Under the pieces are notes generated by a model. The model had not been told where the DNA came from. It did no database searches and saw only the letters and a list, made by a program, of their open reading frames with translations. A DNA stretch of 64,000 nucleotides from Strongylocentrotus droebachiensis. Lineage: Eukaryota; Echinodermata; Echinoidea; Camarodonta; Strongylocentrotidae. Positions 1 through 10,366 of this stretch are shown in pieces (within the stretch, counting starts at the first letter, position 1; the number at the start of each line of letters is the position of its first letter). Location: positions 1 to 64,000 of the forward strand of contig JAVYIG010000875.1 in the NCBI GenBank assembly GCA_035222895.1. Reading direction: 5' to 3'. The translations under genes were made by a program, and so were the position numbers.

Positions 1-209
1 CCTGGATAAATGTAATTTTAAGAGGGTTCTGGAAGAAAAAAATAGCTTTAGAAGTTTATGTTCCCAATTTATCATCATGAATAATTATGCTCATCAAATC
101 TGCAGCTATTAAATATTATCATTCTCTCTTGTAAGATTAAGTTCAGAAAATCATCAAAAATATGCTAGATTTTGAGCCGTTAAAGTCTAGACCTCCGATA
201 ATGCCTCAC

Positions 210-2226
210 CTGATGTAGCCATAGCAACAGCAAACCCAACTACACTGGATGCAAGGGAAGCCATTGAGATAGCCATGCCCATGATGATACTTCCAATCAC
301 CATCATCGGTCGAACGAACGTCTTTCGATTCGAGAATGGGGCAATAAATGGGGCTGTTTGATGGAGAAAAAAGACAAGCCTATCGATAAAGGTAAAAGAA
401 GATAGATTAAGAAAGAGAGAGAGAAGGGGGGGGGGAAGGAAGAGGCAGGCAGGGGTGGATCCAGCCGGCGGCAAGAGGGGGGGGGGGGGCAAAATCGTGA
501 GAAAATATTTAGCGGCGAATCAGCCAGCCGGTGAACGGCAAATGAATGGGGGGGGGGGGGGGTGAAGCGCCATTTTTGCATGACTTTCTTTTTAACTCTC
601 AATTTCACCTATCCCAGATAACCCTAAGTTGTTTGTTGCTGCTTTCTATGTAGTTGATAATGCATGATTAAAATAAATAGAGAGAGAGAGAGAGAACCAC
701 CATCATTATGCAATGGTTCAGGGTTTGTGTAATGTACATTTGAAACCATTTCTTAGAGTCTCAAACCTTAAAAAACTAGCGAAACTATTTTTGAGGAAAA
801 GCATGATACTGAACTTAAAAAAGAATAATAACTTTATATTGGCTCATACTAATACTGATACGGGCTATAACGACAATGTGGTATCGGCACAGTAAGATCG
901 GGTATTTTTATAGAGGTATTCCAAAATGACATTCTGATGATCAACATTTTGTTCTGTATTCATAATTATTATACGCATAATACAACTGTTCTTTATGATT
1001 TCTTACGTGACATAGCGTCTTCTCCCCTGAAAACAAAAAAGAAAACAAGGTTATTTAATGAAAGGATCATGCGACAAAATATGATCATGTGATTCAAATT
1101 GATGGAAAGATTTTTTTGAATAAGCAATGCTTTTCACCAGAATCTTCTTTGTAAAAACGACTTTTCAAAATGTCAGCCATGCAATTCTGGCATTGTGCTG
1201 TAAGATCACTTTCAGATTAGGAGAACTTAGTGAATGGAACGTCTCAACTCAGTAAGCATGGCTGAGATTTGTAAAAGTTGTTTTTACAAAGAATATTCTG
1301 GTAAATAGCAGTGCTTATTCAAACAAATATTTGCATCAATTTCGGAATCACAATCATTATTTGTCGCTTAATTCCTTTTAATGACCTTGTTTTCTTTCTC
1401 GTTTGCAAGGGGAAAAGAAGCTATGTCACGTTAAAGACATCATAAAGATCAGTTTTTTATGCGTATACAGGCCCCGCGGAATGTTTATCAAAGTGGGGGG
1501 GGGGGGGGGGGGTCAGGGGGCCGCTTTTTTTTTTTAAGGTAAAATTTACGTTACTATCCTATTTTTTTTAACCGGTTTAGGAGGCTGTGGGGGGGGGGGG
1601 GGGCTGGGCCGGTAGAATCGGCCCGTGGATCCGCGCCTGGAGGCACGAGTATATACAGACTTCGTAAGAAGGTAACTCCAGGAAGCTCCAACACCGGCGC
1701 CGGTGTTGGAGCTTCCTGGAGTTAGTAACAAGGATGAGTGTGCGACATTTTATAGAAACAAATTAAACAAAATATTTCACACCCGCTCCTCCATACAAAA
1801 TTACCCGTTTGCAAATTTGGACTTTTTAGTGCATTACCGACAAACAAAAACAAGAATTATGACACCTTTCTATATTTCTCTTCTTATTTGAAATATAAAG
1901 AGCCCATTATGAACTACACTCTTACCAATTATGTAGGATATACCATTGGAGAGACCAATCACGAGACCAACGATGCCGATGTCAGTTTCGAATTGAAGAA
2001 CGAGATCATCGACCAGGACGCCGAAGCCCCTGATGATGCCGCTTTCTATCAATGAAATAACAAACAAGGACACGACCACAAGACATGCTCGTGGTCCAGT
2101 CTCATCTGGCTGTATATCGAGTCCGTCATCGACATGGATTGTTGATGTGGTGGTGTCCTCTACCGGCGCGCTGGATTCCGATTGTTGAGACGAATTGCTC
2201 TCTTCAAAGTGGATTCTATCAGTCAT
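210..2226 (-). CDS. SLC16/monocarboxylate-transporter-like MFS protein, first two coding exons (partial)
   Basis: Two minus-strand exons join in frame. Exon 1 is 2226-1926 (ATG at 2226-2224; donor G|GTAAGA; phase 1). Exon 2 is 353-210 (acceptor AACAG, donor G|GTGAGG), 144 bp long, a size common for the second exon of MCT genes. The product begins with ~43 polar Ser/Thr/Asp-rich residues. A hydrophobic TM1 (ACLVVVSLFVISL) and the amphipathic segment that MCT proteins carry after it follow. Exon 2 encodes APFSNRKTFVRP, the loop after TM2, then TM3 and part of TM4. MCTs are 12-TM plasma-membrane carriers of monocarboxylates and related acids. The usual PDGGWGW signature before TM1 is not intact (ETGPRA), so this is a divergent, possibly orphan SLC16 member and its substrate cannot be named. 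The remaining exons lie left of position 1. ATG codons at 2226 and 2247 are both possible; 2226 is chosen because the longer form adds only seven atypical residues. Confidence 0.75.
968..1468. repeat. Fold-back (long terminal inverted repeat) element, ~500 bp
   Basis: The sequence from about 968 to 1180 is the imperfect reverse complement of about 1256 to 1468. Shared blocks include ATACGCATAA, CGTGACATAGC, AAGAAAACAAGGT, TTGAATAAGCA, CTTTGTAAAAAC and CAGCCATGC. Arms are ~210 bp around a ~75-bp centre, which is the architecture of a fold-back or MITE-type non-autonomous DNA transposon. No coding capacity is present and no target duplication was resolved. Confidence 0.75.
1673..1724. repeat. 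Perfect 52-bp palindrome without spacer
   Basis: The 26 bases 1673-1698 are exactly the reverse complement of 1699-1724, centred on CCGGC|GCCGG. There is no loop between the arms. It may be a real cruciform-prone palindrome or a fold-back artefact of library or assembly origin. Confidence 0.9.
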
Positions 2227-3384
2227 GTTGGCTTTCAATGTACACAAAATAATAACATCTCCTAATTATCATGCAATCGAAGGCTATTCAATGTTCAGAT
2301 CTTGTCTGACTGTCGCTCGAGCACGAATGATGATAACAACAGAAACGTTACGTAAGAACCGAAGGGGAAGGCTAAATACACAGAAGACTAGTTGATTCAA
2401 AGATACAGGAACTAGCAATAGTAGGTCCATACCAGTGTAATATAGGACGTACTCTCCGACAAGAATAGTTCTTCGATCACGAAAGCTGATATACAGTATA
2501 GGTCCTTTTCTTTTGTAAGGAGTCAATCGGCCTTAGCTAGAGGCCAATATCGAATGACTGCAGGTGACATTCAATTTTATGGTTTTATGGTCACTATAGG
2601 GTCAAGGTTTTTCCGGTTTTTCCTGTACGTGTAAAATAAAGTTACATTGAAGTACACATTATAGGCTCAGACAACTGATTTCTACGAGAAAAAAAAACGG
2701 GCTCATCCCCCTCATTCCTCATCCGGTCACACCACAAGACCGACTTCAAACTGGTCGATAACTTTTTTTGTTTCATAGGTTTTTATTCATTTCTCTCATA
2801 AAGAAAATTGAACATAATTTATAACATTGTATACAAACTAACAACATAATTTTCACATAGGTCTAAATAAATTTGCAAGTGAACTTTTAAATTTACATAC
2901 AAGGTTACAACTAAAGTTACACATTTACAGATGAAAAATATTCACATAAGTGTCAAACTTTTGTTTTTAAGTGGCCCAAACATTGTGGAGCGTGTGTTCA
3001 GCGCTTTGTAACTGCAAGGAAAAGGCGCTATATCAAATATCTTTTGGATCGGATTGGATTGGATAAACAAAATTATATTTTCAAATTTAAAAAAAAAGAA
3101 AATCGCAAATAAAGTTTGTACTATTTTCTCGACCAGTTTGCTTATAAATCTCAAATTATTTCTTTTCTTTTCCACAATATTTTGTTTTCCTCTTAATAAA
3201 AGGAGGGTTATTATAAATAAAAAAATAACAAATAACCGACAAAGTGTTTGTCATTTCTTTGTTCGGTCTACTGTCGGTGTGACTGCGGCATCAAAAATGA
3301 ATATTGGATCTGAACGGTTTGACCTTTAATACCCTCCTATCAATAATAGTATACCCTGAGTCAATACATTACCTGATAATGAGT
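2227..3384. other. Region upstream of the SLC16-like gene, mostly unassigned
   Basis: No exon can be supported here. The segment around 2985-3060 carries the phrase AGCGCTTTGTAA...GGCGCTATATCAAAT, which resembles the 3' tail shared by many invertebrate tRNA-derived SINEs. The rest is AT-rich unique-looking sequence that presumably contains the promoter of the leftward gene. No core promoter element can be pinpointed. Confidence 0.4.
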
Positions 3385-3860
3385 ACGTCACATCAGTGCC
3401 GTAATGAGCAAAAACTTTGTGGGGTCAGAACAAAATCCTTATCACCACCAAGTAGCATAATGCAGGGGCGGCGGAGCGTCTTCCAAAATAGGGAGGGGGC
3501 ACCAACAAAAAGGGCACTTTCTGGAAAAAAAGGGGCACCTACAAAGGGAAACCTCAACAAAACCTACACCATTTTTATACATTGGTATACCCCTACATCG
3601 TCATGATTGTTATTACACTACCAGCCGATATCATTTCTTTACATGGTAAAAGGTACTGCTTAATTAAGCAACACACTAGGTGTAATGGTCTGAATATTAA
3701 TTTTCGAGCGAGCGAAGCGATCGAGCAAAAATGTTATGGTTTGTGAGGTCCCAGTGCAAAAAAATGACATCTTATTAAGGAGACCCCCCCCCAAAAAAAA
3801 AACCTGATGAGTATTATAAGCACAATCTAATGAATAACATTTCAAAGGTCATCCTTTTAG
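3385..3860 (+). repeat. Dispersed repeat R1, left copy
   Basis: The sequence beginning CGTAATGAGCAAAAAC, continuing through GGTCAGAACAAAATCC and CCCCTACATCGTCATGATT, and ending in TTGTGAGGTCCCAGTGC and a TAAGCACAATnTAATGAA block, is found again in the same order at 46166-46995. The left copy is uninterrupted and the right copy carries a TTAA-type insertion. It includes a short run of AAAGGGGCAC units that is amplified at the right copy. No coding sequence is evident. Confidence 0.75.
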
Positions 3861-3888
3861 TTTAAGCATCGGTCACAAATGCCATTAC

Positions 3889-3896
3889 ACACTGCT
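3889..3896. repeat. Left 8-bp target site duplication of hAT-type copy A
   Basis: ACACTGCT immediately precedes the CAGGGGCGTCGC terminus and is repeated exactly at 7278-7285 directly after the opposite terminus. Confidence 0.9.
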
Positions 3897-4199
3897 CAGG
3901 GGCGTCGCTAGACCTTTTTCAGTGGGGGGGTGTAGAGGCCAACGATTACCGACAAAACTAGCCACCAATTACCGACAAAATTAAATGTCCAATATCTACA
4001 AATTTAACCCTATAAACCCGGGGCCGAAGGCTAAATTATTTTTCCTATGGACTATCTATAGTACTTGCGTATGCGCAAATGGTCATTTTCCTCGACGACA
4101 TAAATATATTAATTATTTCGTCAACTTAGTCAGCATCATAGCTATATTTTAATGCAGGCGCGAAGCTAGGATCTTATTTTAAGCAGGGGCGGAAGAGAG

Positions 4200-6560
4200 C
4201 AAGCGAATCACTTAAAGAGCGCGCGAAACGCGCTCATTTGGGGGGGGGGGTGGGTGATATAGGCCTCCCGCGCGAAGCGCGAAAACTTAAACGTTATCTT
4301 AAATTATTAGGAAAAGAAGACGATTTATTGTACCGTTCTCGACTGTTAATCCTTGTCTGAATGAAGTCCCCCCCCCTCCCGCACGAAGCGCGAAAGCTTT
4401 GACGTTTCATTAAATTATTATAAAAAGAAGACGATTTGCTGTACCGTTCTCGACTGTTAATCCTTGTCTGAATTCAGTTTCTCCCCCTCCCGCACAGCGC
4501 GGAAGCTTTGACGTTTCATTAAATTATAAGAAAAGCAGACAATTCGGTGTACTGTTCTCGACTCTTAATCCTTATCTGAATTCAGTTTTTCCCCCTCCCG
4601 CGGGGGGGGTTTGATGTTTCATTAAATTATGAGAAAAAAGTGGACGATTCGGTGTACTTTTCTCGACTCTTAATCCTTGTCTGAATTCAGTTCTCCCCCT
4701 CCCGCGCGAATCGCGGAAGTTTTGGCGTTTCATTAAATTATTAGAGAAAGTAGACGATTCGTTGAACCGTGCTCGACTCTTAATCCTTGTCTGAATTCAG
4801 TTTTTCCCCCTCCCGCGCGAAGCGCGGAAGCTTTGACGTTTCATTAAATTATGAGAAAAAAGCAGACGATTCGGTGTACTGTTCTCGACTCTGAATTCAG
4901 TTCTCCCCCTCCCGCGCGAAGCGCGGAAGTTTTGGCGTTTCATTAAATTATTAGAGAAAGCAGACGATTCGTGGAACCGTGCTCGACTCTTAATCCTTGT
5001 CTGAATGAAGCTTCCCCCTCCCGCGCGAAGCGCAGAAGTTTTGACGTTTCCTTAAATTATTACAGAAAGAAGACGATTCGTTGTACCGTTTTCGACTCTT
5101 AATAAGCCCTATTTGTCTGAATTCAGTTCCCCCTCTCGCGCGAAGCCCGGAAGCTTTGACGTTTCCTTAAATTATTAGAGAAAGTAGACGATTCGTTGAA
5201 CTGTGCTCGACTCTTAATCCTTTGACGTTTCATTAAATTATGAGAAAAAAGCAGACGATTCGGTGTACTGTTTTCGACTCTTAATCCTTATCTAAATTCA
5301 GTTCTCCCCCTCCCGCGCGAAGCGCGGAACTTTTGGCGTTTCCATAAATTATTAGAGAGAGTAGACGATTCGTTGAACCGTGCTCGACTCATAATCCTTG
5401 TCTGAATGAAGCTTCCCCCTCCCGCGCGAAGCGCGAAAGTTTTGGCGTTTCATTAAATTATTAGAGAAAGACGATTCGTTGAACCGTGCTCGACTCTTAA
5501 TCCTTTGACGTTTCATTAAATTATGTGAAAAAAGCAGACGATTCGGTGTACTGTTTTCGACTCTTAATCCTTATCTGAATTCAGAGTTCCCCCTCCCGCG
5601 CGAAGCGCGGAAGTTTTGGCGTTTCATTAAATTATTAGAGAAAGTAGACGATTCGTTGAAACATGCTCGACTCTTAATCCTTGTCTGGATGAATCTTCCC
5701 CCTCCCGCGCGAAGCGCGGAAGTTTTGACATTTCCTTAAATTATTAGAGAAATAAGACGATTCGTTGTACCGTTCTCCACTCGTCTAAATGAAGTTTTCC
5801 CCTTCCGCGCAAAGCGCGGAATTTTTGACAATTTAGAGAAAGGAAGACGATTTGTCGTACCGTTTTCGACTCTTAATAAGCCATATTTGTCTGAATTTAG
5901 TTTCCCCCTCTCGCGCGAAGCGCGGAAGCTCTGACGTTTCCTTAAATTATTAGAGAAAGAAGACGATTCGTTGTACCGTTTTCGACTCTTAATAAGCCCT
6001 ATTTGTCTGAATTCAGTTTTCCCCTCTCGCGCGAAGTGCGGAAGCTTTGACGTTTCCTTAAATTATTAGAGAAAGAAGACGATTCGTTGTACCGTTTTCG
6101 ACTCTTAATAAGCCCTATTTGTCTGAATTCAGTTCCCCCTCTCGCGCGAAGCCCGGAAGCTTTGACGTTTCCTTAAATTATTAGAGAAAGAAGACGATTC
6201 GTTGTACCGTTTTCGACTCTTAATAAGCCCTATTTGTCTGAATTCAGTTTCCCCCTCTCGCGCGAAGTGCGGAAGCTTTGACGTTTCCTTAAATTATTAG
6301 AGAAAGAAGACGATTCGTTGTACCGTTTTCGACTCTTAATAAGCCCTATTTGTCTGAATTCAGTTCCCCCCTCTCGCGCGAAGCCCGGAAGCTTTGACGT
6401 TTCCTTAAATTATTAGAGAAATAAGACGATTCGTTGTACCGTTCTCGACTCGTCTAAATTAAGTTTTCCCCTTCCGCGCGAAGCGCGGAATCTTTGGCGT
6501 TTCATCACAATATAGAGAAAGGAAAACGATTCGTCGTACCATTGTTGACTCTTAAACCTT
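4200..6560 (+). repeat. ~105-bp satellite array inside hAT copy A
   Basis: Roughly twenty imperfect units share the blocks CCCCCTCCCGCGCGAAGCG, TTGACGTTTCATTAAATTA, GCAGACGATTCG, CTCGACTCTTAATCC and TGTCTGAATTCAGTT. Each unit centres on the hairpin CCGCGC-GAA-GCGCGG. Right-hand units are more uniform than left-hand ones, consistent with recent local amplification. The array is direct and spacer-free in the CRISPR sense, with units differing only by point changes and small indels. Confidence 0.9.
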
Positions 6561-6879
6561 GTTTGAATTTAGTTTCCCCGAAAATGTTAAACCTCTGATT
6601 TCTGTAGCTGATATTATAGGAAGTGAAACTTCGAGAAAATACAAGTATTGTAGTTGTAGTCACTCTCGAAGTCGTCACAGCGGATAAAAAGTCACAGTTC
6701 GTAGGGAAAAAAACTTGTCGGCCGACCGACATTATACATCTCACCGACTTCAAACTTCTGCATTGATATTAGTACACGAGGATCGAGCAAGAAAACCGAC
6801 ACAGCTGACCCGACACAGCAACCTATTTGACCGTGTCTTTCTTGTTTCCTCGACGAGACGACTCCACCCAACAACCCCC

Positions 6880-7190
6880 TTCCCTCTTTTACTCCCACTC
6901 CTCTTCTCTCAGGCTCTTACCTCCCCTCTCTCTCCTCTCTTTCATCCCTCGTTTCTTTTGTTTCCGTTTTACTCTTTTTTTACTCTTTTTTTTCCTTTTA
7001 TTTCTTTTCTTTCTTTTCCTTTCTTTCCTCTCCTCCCTCTTTTTCTTTTCTCTCTCTCTTTTTTCTCTTTTCTTTCCTTTCTTTTCCTTTCTTTCCTTTC
7101 TTTTCCTTTCTTTCTTTTCTTTTCCTTTTCTTTTTTTCTTTCTTTCCCTTTCCCTCTCCTTTTTTCCCTCCCGCTTTTCTCTTTTTTACC
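6880..7190 (+). repeat. Polypyrimidine tract at the right end of hAT copy A
   Basis: About 300 bases are almost exclusively C and T, built of TTTCTTTTCC-like words with mirror symmetry. The reverse-complement polypurine tract is present at 41205-41400 in copy B, so it belongs to the element. Long ORFs in this tract are low-complexity Ser/Phe/Leu artefacts. Confidence 0.85.
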
Positions 7191-7277
7191 GACGGCAGCG
7201 CAATTTTACCGACAAAATCCTGACAGGTGGGGGGGGGTGTCGCACCCCCCCACACCCCCCCTTTGGCGACGCCCCTG

Positions 7278-8295
7278 ACACTGCTATGAACGCCGTACGA
7301 ACTATTTTCAGACAAATGAAATTCGGGAAGACAATGGAAAAACAGGGAGATTCGTACGAAAATATCGTTCGTACGAAAATATCGTTCGTATGAACCTCTG
7401 TGACCGTAGCATTAGTCTCTAGTCCTCATCGAATATGCCGGAGGGCATAATGTGTATTCAAAATTACAGTGGGGCTATACTTGTAGTTTATCTCCCCCTC
7501 CCAACCAGACGCACCTTTCAGTATTTAAAGAATCTACCTATACAGGAGGGCAGGCGAGCCCCCGGAAGCCCAGGGGTATAAGGTATTTGATTACGTTCAG
7601 ATGAGCATCCAGGGGCCCGTCTTAGGCCCTTGGTGGGGTCCAGGGGGCAGAGCCCCCGGAAGCTCGGGGTTTTTAGGTATTTAATTACGGTCAGATGAGA
7701 ATCAAGGGGACCGTCTTAGGGCCCTTGGTGGGGTCCGGGGGCGGAGCCCCAGTAAGCTCTGGGGTTTTAGGCATTTAATTACGGTCAGATGAGCATATTT
7801 TTATACCTCATTTTTGACATTGGCAGGTCACTTATTTTCTCTCTTTCTCTTTCTTTCTTTTTCTCTGTAACATACTTTTTCAAAAAGTGAGGGGGGGGGG
7901 CTCGAGCTTCCGAGCCCAGCCGTTTCTGCAGGCCCTGACATGAAGGCTTCTAAAAAAGCATATTTTTCGCCCGACTGTAAATTTGGGAATTTCTAATTTT
8001 CCAACAAACGCAAAAAAAGGTTTATGACTTACACAAAAATTGAGAAAAAATACCGGAAAATCATGTCATTACAGCAACATTTGTAAATCACTGGTATCGA
8101 ATAAGAAATACCCCCCCCCCCCATCAATACGCCAGCGTTCAGGGGCTCATGACTTCTCACCCCTATAACAAAAAACACACACGCTTCCCATCCTCTCACA
8201 ATATTTCCACGATATGCGCGTATCGCTATTATATAAACCTCCATTGATAAATATAGGTGGCATGCGGAATGTTTAGGAAATTGAATTCCTGTTAA
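7278..8295. other. Intergenic segment with tandem repeats and G/C runs
   Basis: After the transposon there is a short direct repeat around GTACGAAAATATCGTTC (about 7352-7390), then a ~94-bp repeat array near 7555-7800. A segment at about 8035-8130 (CGGAAAATCATGTCATTnCAGC...) is matched again near 47745-47850. No gene is supported. Confidence 0.5.
7555..7800 (+). repeat. ~94-bp tandem repeat, about 2.7 copies
   Basis: TTACG(T/G)TCAGATGAG recurs at about 7591, 7685 and 7779. CCTTGGTGGGGTCC recurs 95 bp apart. CCGGAAGC(C/T)C-like and GGGGTnTnAGGTATTT blocks sit between them. Confidence 0.8.
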
Positions 8296-8826
8296 AGGTA
8301 CTATGTCCCTTTTGCAGCCAACCTCAAATGCTGTAGAACTTTGCAGGAATTATGAATATGTCATGTATGTCCTATCTGTAAAATTTAAACGTTAGCAGTG
8401 TCCTCATATTCAAATTATGCAAGGAAACCCGTTTACTTGCTAGACTTCACTGTCAGACACTATTGAGTGACTGACTGGCTTTTTTCTTCTTTGGTAATAA
8501 CATACATGAAAAGAGTTGTAAAGGGTACATGAGCATTTGTCTACATCAATAACCCACTTCTTGTGATGGCCAAGATTAAACTGATTGAATCTTTGCGCAG
8601 CATAAAACGTATGACCATTCGGTACAATTGTCTGAAAATCAAGACTATTACTTTTGGGCTCTATAGCCCTAAAGTCGATTTGACAACTAATAGTCGTTAT
8701 TTTCCCACTTGAAGACATTTTCAAGCCCCACCTTTTTTAGGGAAGTTCTAAATTAGTATTATCTTTCAAATGCAGTTGGAATTTAACTTTTTCATTTTTT
8801 TGGCCTGCAAATGGGACATAGTACCT
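8296..8826 (+). mobile_element. 531-bp TTAA-flanked TIR element, family M1, copy 1
   Basis: The termini AGGTACTATGTCCC and GGGACATAGTACCT are inverted repeats, and both sides are flanked by TTAA (8292-8295 and 8827-8830). TTAA duplications are made by piggyBac- and Kolobok-type transposases; which one applies here is not decided. The minus strand carries a 94-codon ORF (8440-8724). A second copy of identical length is at 59112-59642 and a truncated inverted copy is at 45039-45481. Confidence 0.88.
8440..8724 (-). CDS. 94-aa ORF inside element M1 (unknown function)
   Basis: The ORF begins MKMSSSGKITT and ends VSHSIVSDSEV. The same reading frame is recognisable in the other two M1 copies, each with its own lesions: a stop after AAQRSN near 45270, and a one-base loss plus a stop near 59530 and 59380. 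This suggests a conserved stretch of the family ancestor, not chance. It has several Cys and His residues (CSCTLYNSFHVCYY) but I recognise no family. It could be a relic of a transposase exon, a captured host exon, or simply conserved element DNA without a product. Confidence 0.3.
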   Translation of the reverse strand: MKMSSSGKITTISCQIDFRAIEPKSNSLDFQTIVPNGHTFYAAQRFNQFNLGHHKKWVIDVDKCSCTLYNSFHVCYYQRRKKPVSHSIVSDSEV

Positions 8827-9520
8827 TTAACCTTCCTTTTCTTTGAATGAAATTTATATGTGATTTAATTCCGGTTTTTATTATTGTTATGTTCTTTTGG
8901 GTTGAAAATACAAACCATCTTTACTCCTTTACTGCATTTTTTTTGGAGGGGGGAGGGCGTTTTGGGGGGCAAAAATGCGTTTGCCCCCCCCCCCCACTTT
9001 TTTTTTTTTGGGGGGGGGGGCAAGTGCCCCCCTGTCCCCCACTTCCGGCGCCTATGAGGAGGGGCGTGGGAAGCATATTAGCATCAAAAAGAAAAGAAGA
9101 AAGAAAAGTTTTTGAGACGGGGAAGAGCTATGGTTGTACGTTATATCGTTACATTGATTACCAAAAGTATAAATACTGACACTATTTGTGCATCGGGAAG
9201 GGGTGTAACAGTCCCCTGAATAAAACAAGAACGAAGAGTGCCCTTAATTTAAACCAAGCTTTGCTGCCCCAAAATGGTTATTTAGAAAATGCATTTTGAA
9301 AAACACTCCTAAGTCCTACTTCAATAACGCGGATACTCGAATCTCTTTGGTTGTCACAAGCTCCGAAAAAGATTGACACTTACTAAAGTAAAAATCATCC
9401 AAAATCATATATACCCATAATTTCCCATATTACTTTGCAAGCATAGGCCGAGCGCCAGCTAGCGTTCAAAAATAAATAATTAGAAAACATGGCAGCGCCC
9501 ATGCGAATCTAATTTTACTC
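8827..9520. other. Non-genic segment with G/C homopolymer runs
   Basis: The segment 8937-9060 alternates long G and C runs (GGGGGGCAAAAATGCG, C13, T10, G10) that can pair with one another. Beyond it lies AT-rich sequence with no supported exon. Position 9500 onward is presumed 5' territory of LIG4. Confidence 0.4.
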
Positions 9521-9965
9521 CTCTCCTATCTCCTTGGACCTGGCCTGGTGAGCGAACGCGATCAAATAACTCTAGTCTGGACTCTAGATGTATAGAAGAA
9601 TAAGCACCATATCTCGACGATAATTAAGGTTAGATCTAGATGGCCATTATTTTGATTTTTAATTCGAGTCGATCAAGAGAAGTCAAGACAAGTGCAGTGC
9701 AGTAGAGTAGGCCTACGCCAGTAGCAGTATACTCCAGCTCCAGGAAGCTTCAGAGGCTGCTTAGAAAAACTATTCAAACAGCGGGTTGGGCGACATTATC
9801 TCAAAATATTCAAAGGGAGTAATTACAATTTTGACTTACTAGGCTGCTCGACTCCTCTGGGCATCTCGCAGGCCATTTGAAATTATAATTTGAAGAAGTC
9901 TTCGATTGGAAAAAGGGGGTGATTCTTCGTCCTACCCCGACGATTCTTCCATGTTGTATCGTTAA

Positions 9966-10047
9966 TTCAACATGGCGAAGAGAAAGTATGCACGCATTCA
10001 TATTTGCTGCGCCACTACCACGCACGCGTACTTTCTCTTTGCCATGA
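9966..10047. promoter_or_regulatory. Inverted pair of ATGGC(G/A)AAGAGAAAGTA elements upstream of LIG4
   Basis: CATGGCGAAGAGAAAGTA at 9971 is repeated in inverse form as TACTTTCTCTTTGCCATG ending at 10045, with further matching flanks (ATCG...TTCA). The ATGGCG core resembles a YY1-type site. The position ~1.2 kb before the coding start makes this a plausible promoter or first-exon region for LIG4. No transcription start can be proven from the sequence. Confidence 0.3.
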
Positions 10048-10366
10048 TGAATCGATGCTGTACAATTTACGACTAGCTAGTCTACATTGTAAATTATAAC
10101 TGCAGTGTAGTCTGTAGATGTGTTAACTGTTACTGTTACTAGTACTTACTTAGTGTTACTGTGTTGATGCCTGTTTCCTCTTCTGATAATGGCCCTTTCA
10201 GAGTCTAAGTTAAGAGCCCTTTTTACTAGATCTCCCCGGGAGACAATTTAGGATAAGTACTGTGGTGGTAATTGACCAGAGGGTCATTATTGTCTGGCAG
10301 GCACTTGTAAACGTAAACACCAACATTAATGGAAGCAAGATTTGATTAACATGCATTTGCTTGGCT

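Larger units (their letters stand above)
354..1925 (-). other. Intron 1 of the SLC16-like gene
   Basis: This is non-coding sequence between the two SLC16-like exons. It holds several G runs (about 425-490, 547-563, 1495-1512 and 1590-1603), a fold-back repeat at about 968-1468 and a perfect 52-bp palindrome at 1673-1724. I see no additional exon in it. ORFs overlapping the G/C runs are proline or glycine homopolymer artefacts. Confidence 0.6.
3897..7277 (+). mobile_element. Non-autonomous hAT-type DNA transposon with satellite core, copy A
   Basis: The 3381-bp element starts with CAGGGGCGTCGC and ends with its inverse GCGACGCCCCTG. It is flanked by a perfect 8-bp target duplication (ACACTGCT at 3889-3896 and 7278-7285). 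An 8-bp duplication with CAGGG-type ends is the hallmark of hAT-superfamily transposition. Near both ends the motif TTACCGACAAAA recurs and may be subterminal transposase binding sites. The interior holds no transposase ORF. From about 4200 to 6560 it is a tandem array of ~105-110-bp units, followed by a conserved segment with GTCGGCCGAC and then a nearly pure C/T tract (about 6880-7190). It must have been mobilised in trans. The same element occurs inverted at 41106-44323. Confidence 0.92.

Noticed and set aside
4200..6560. CRISPR-like regular array
   Set aside because: Units are ~105 bp of continuous similarity without unique spacers, and they lie inside a TIR element in an animal genome. 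It is a satellite.
6715..7393. Long plus-strand ORFs rich in Phe/Ser/Leu
   Set aside because: They translate a C/T-only tract of the hAT element and appear equally in overlapping frames.
8847..9179. 110-aa plus-strand ORF
   Set aside because: It crosses G and C homopolymers and includes Pro/Gly runs. There is no sign of coding.
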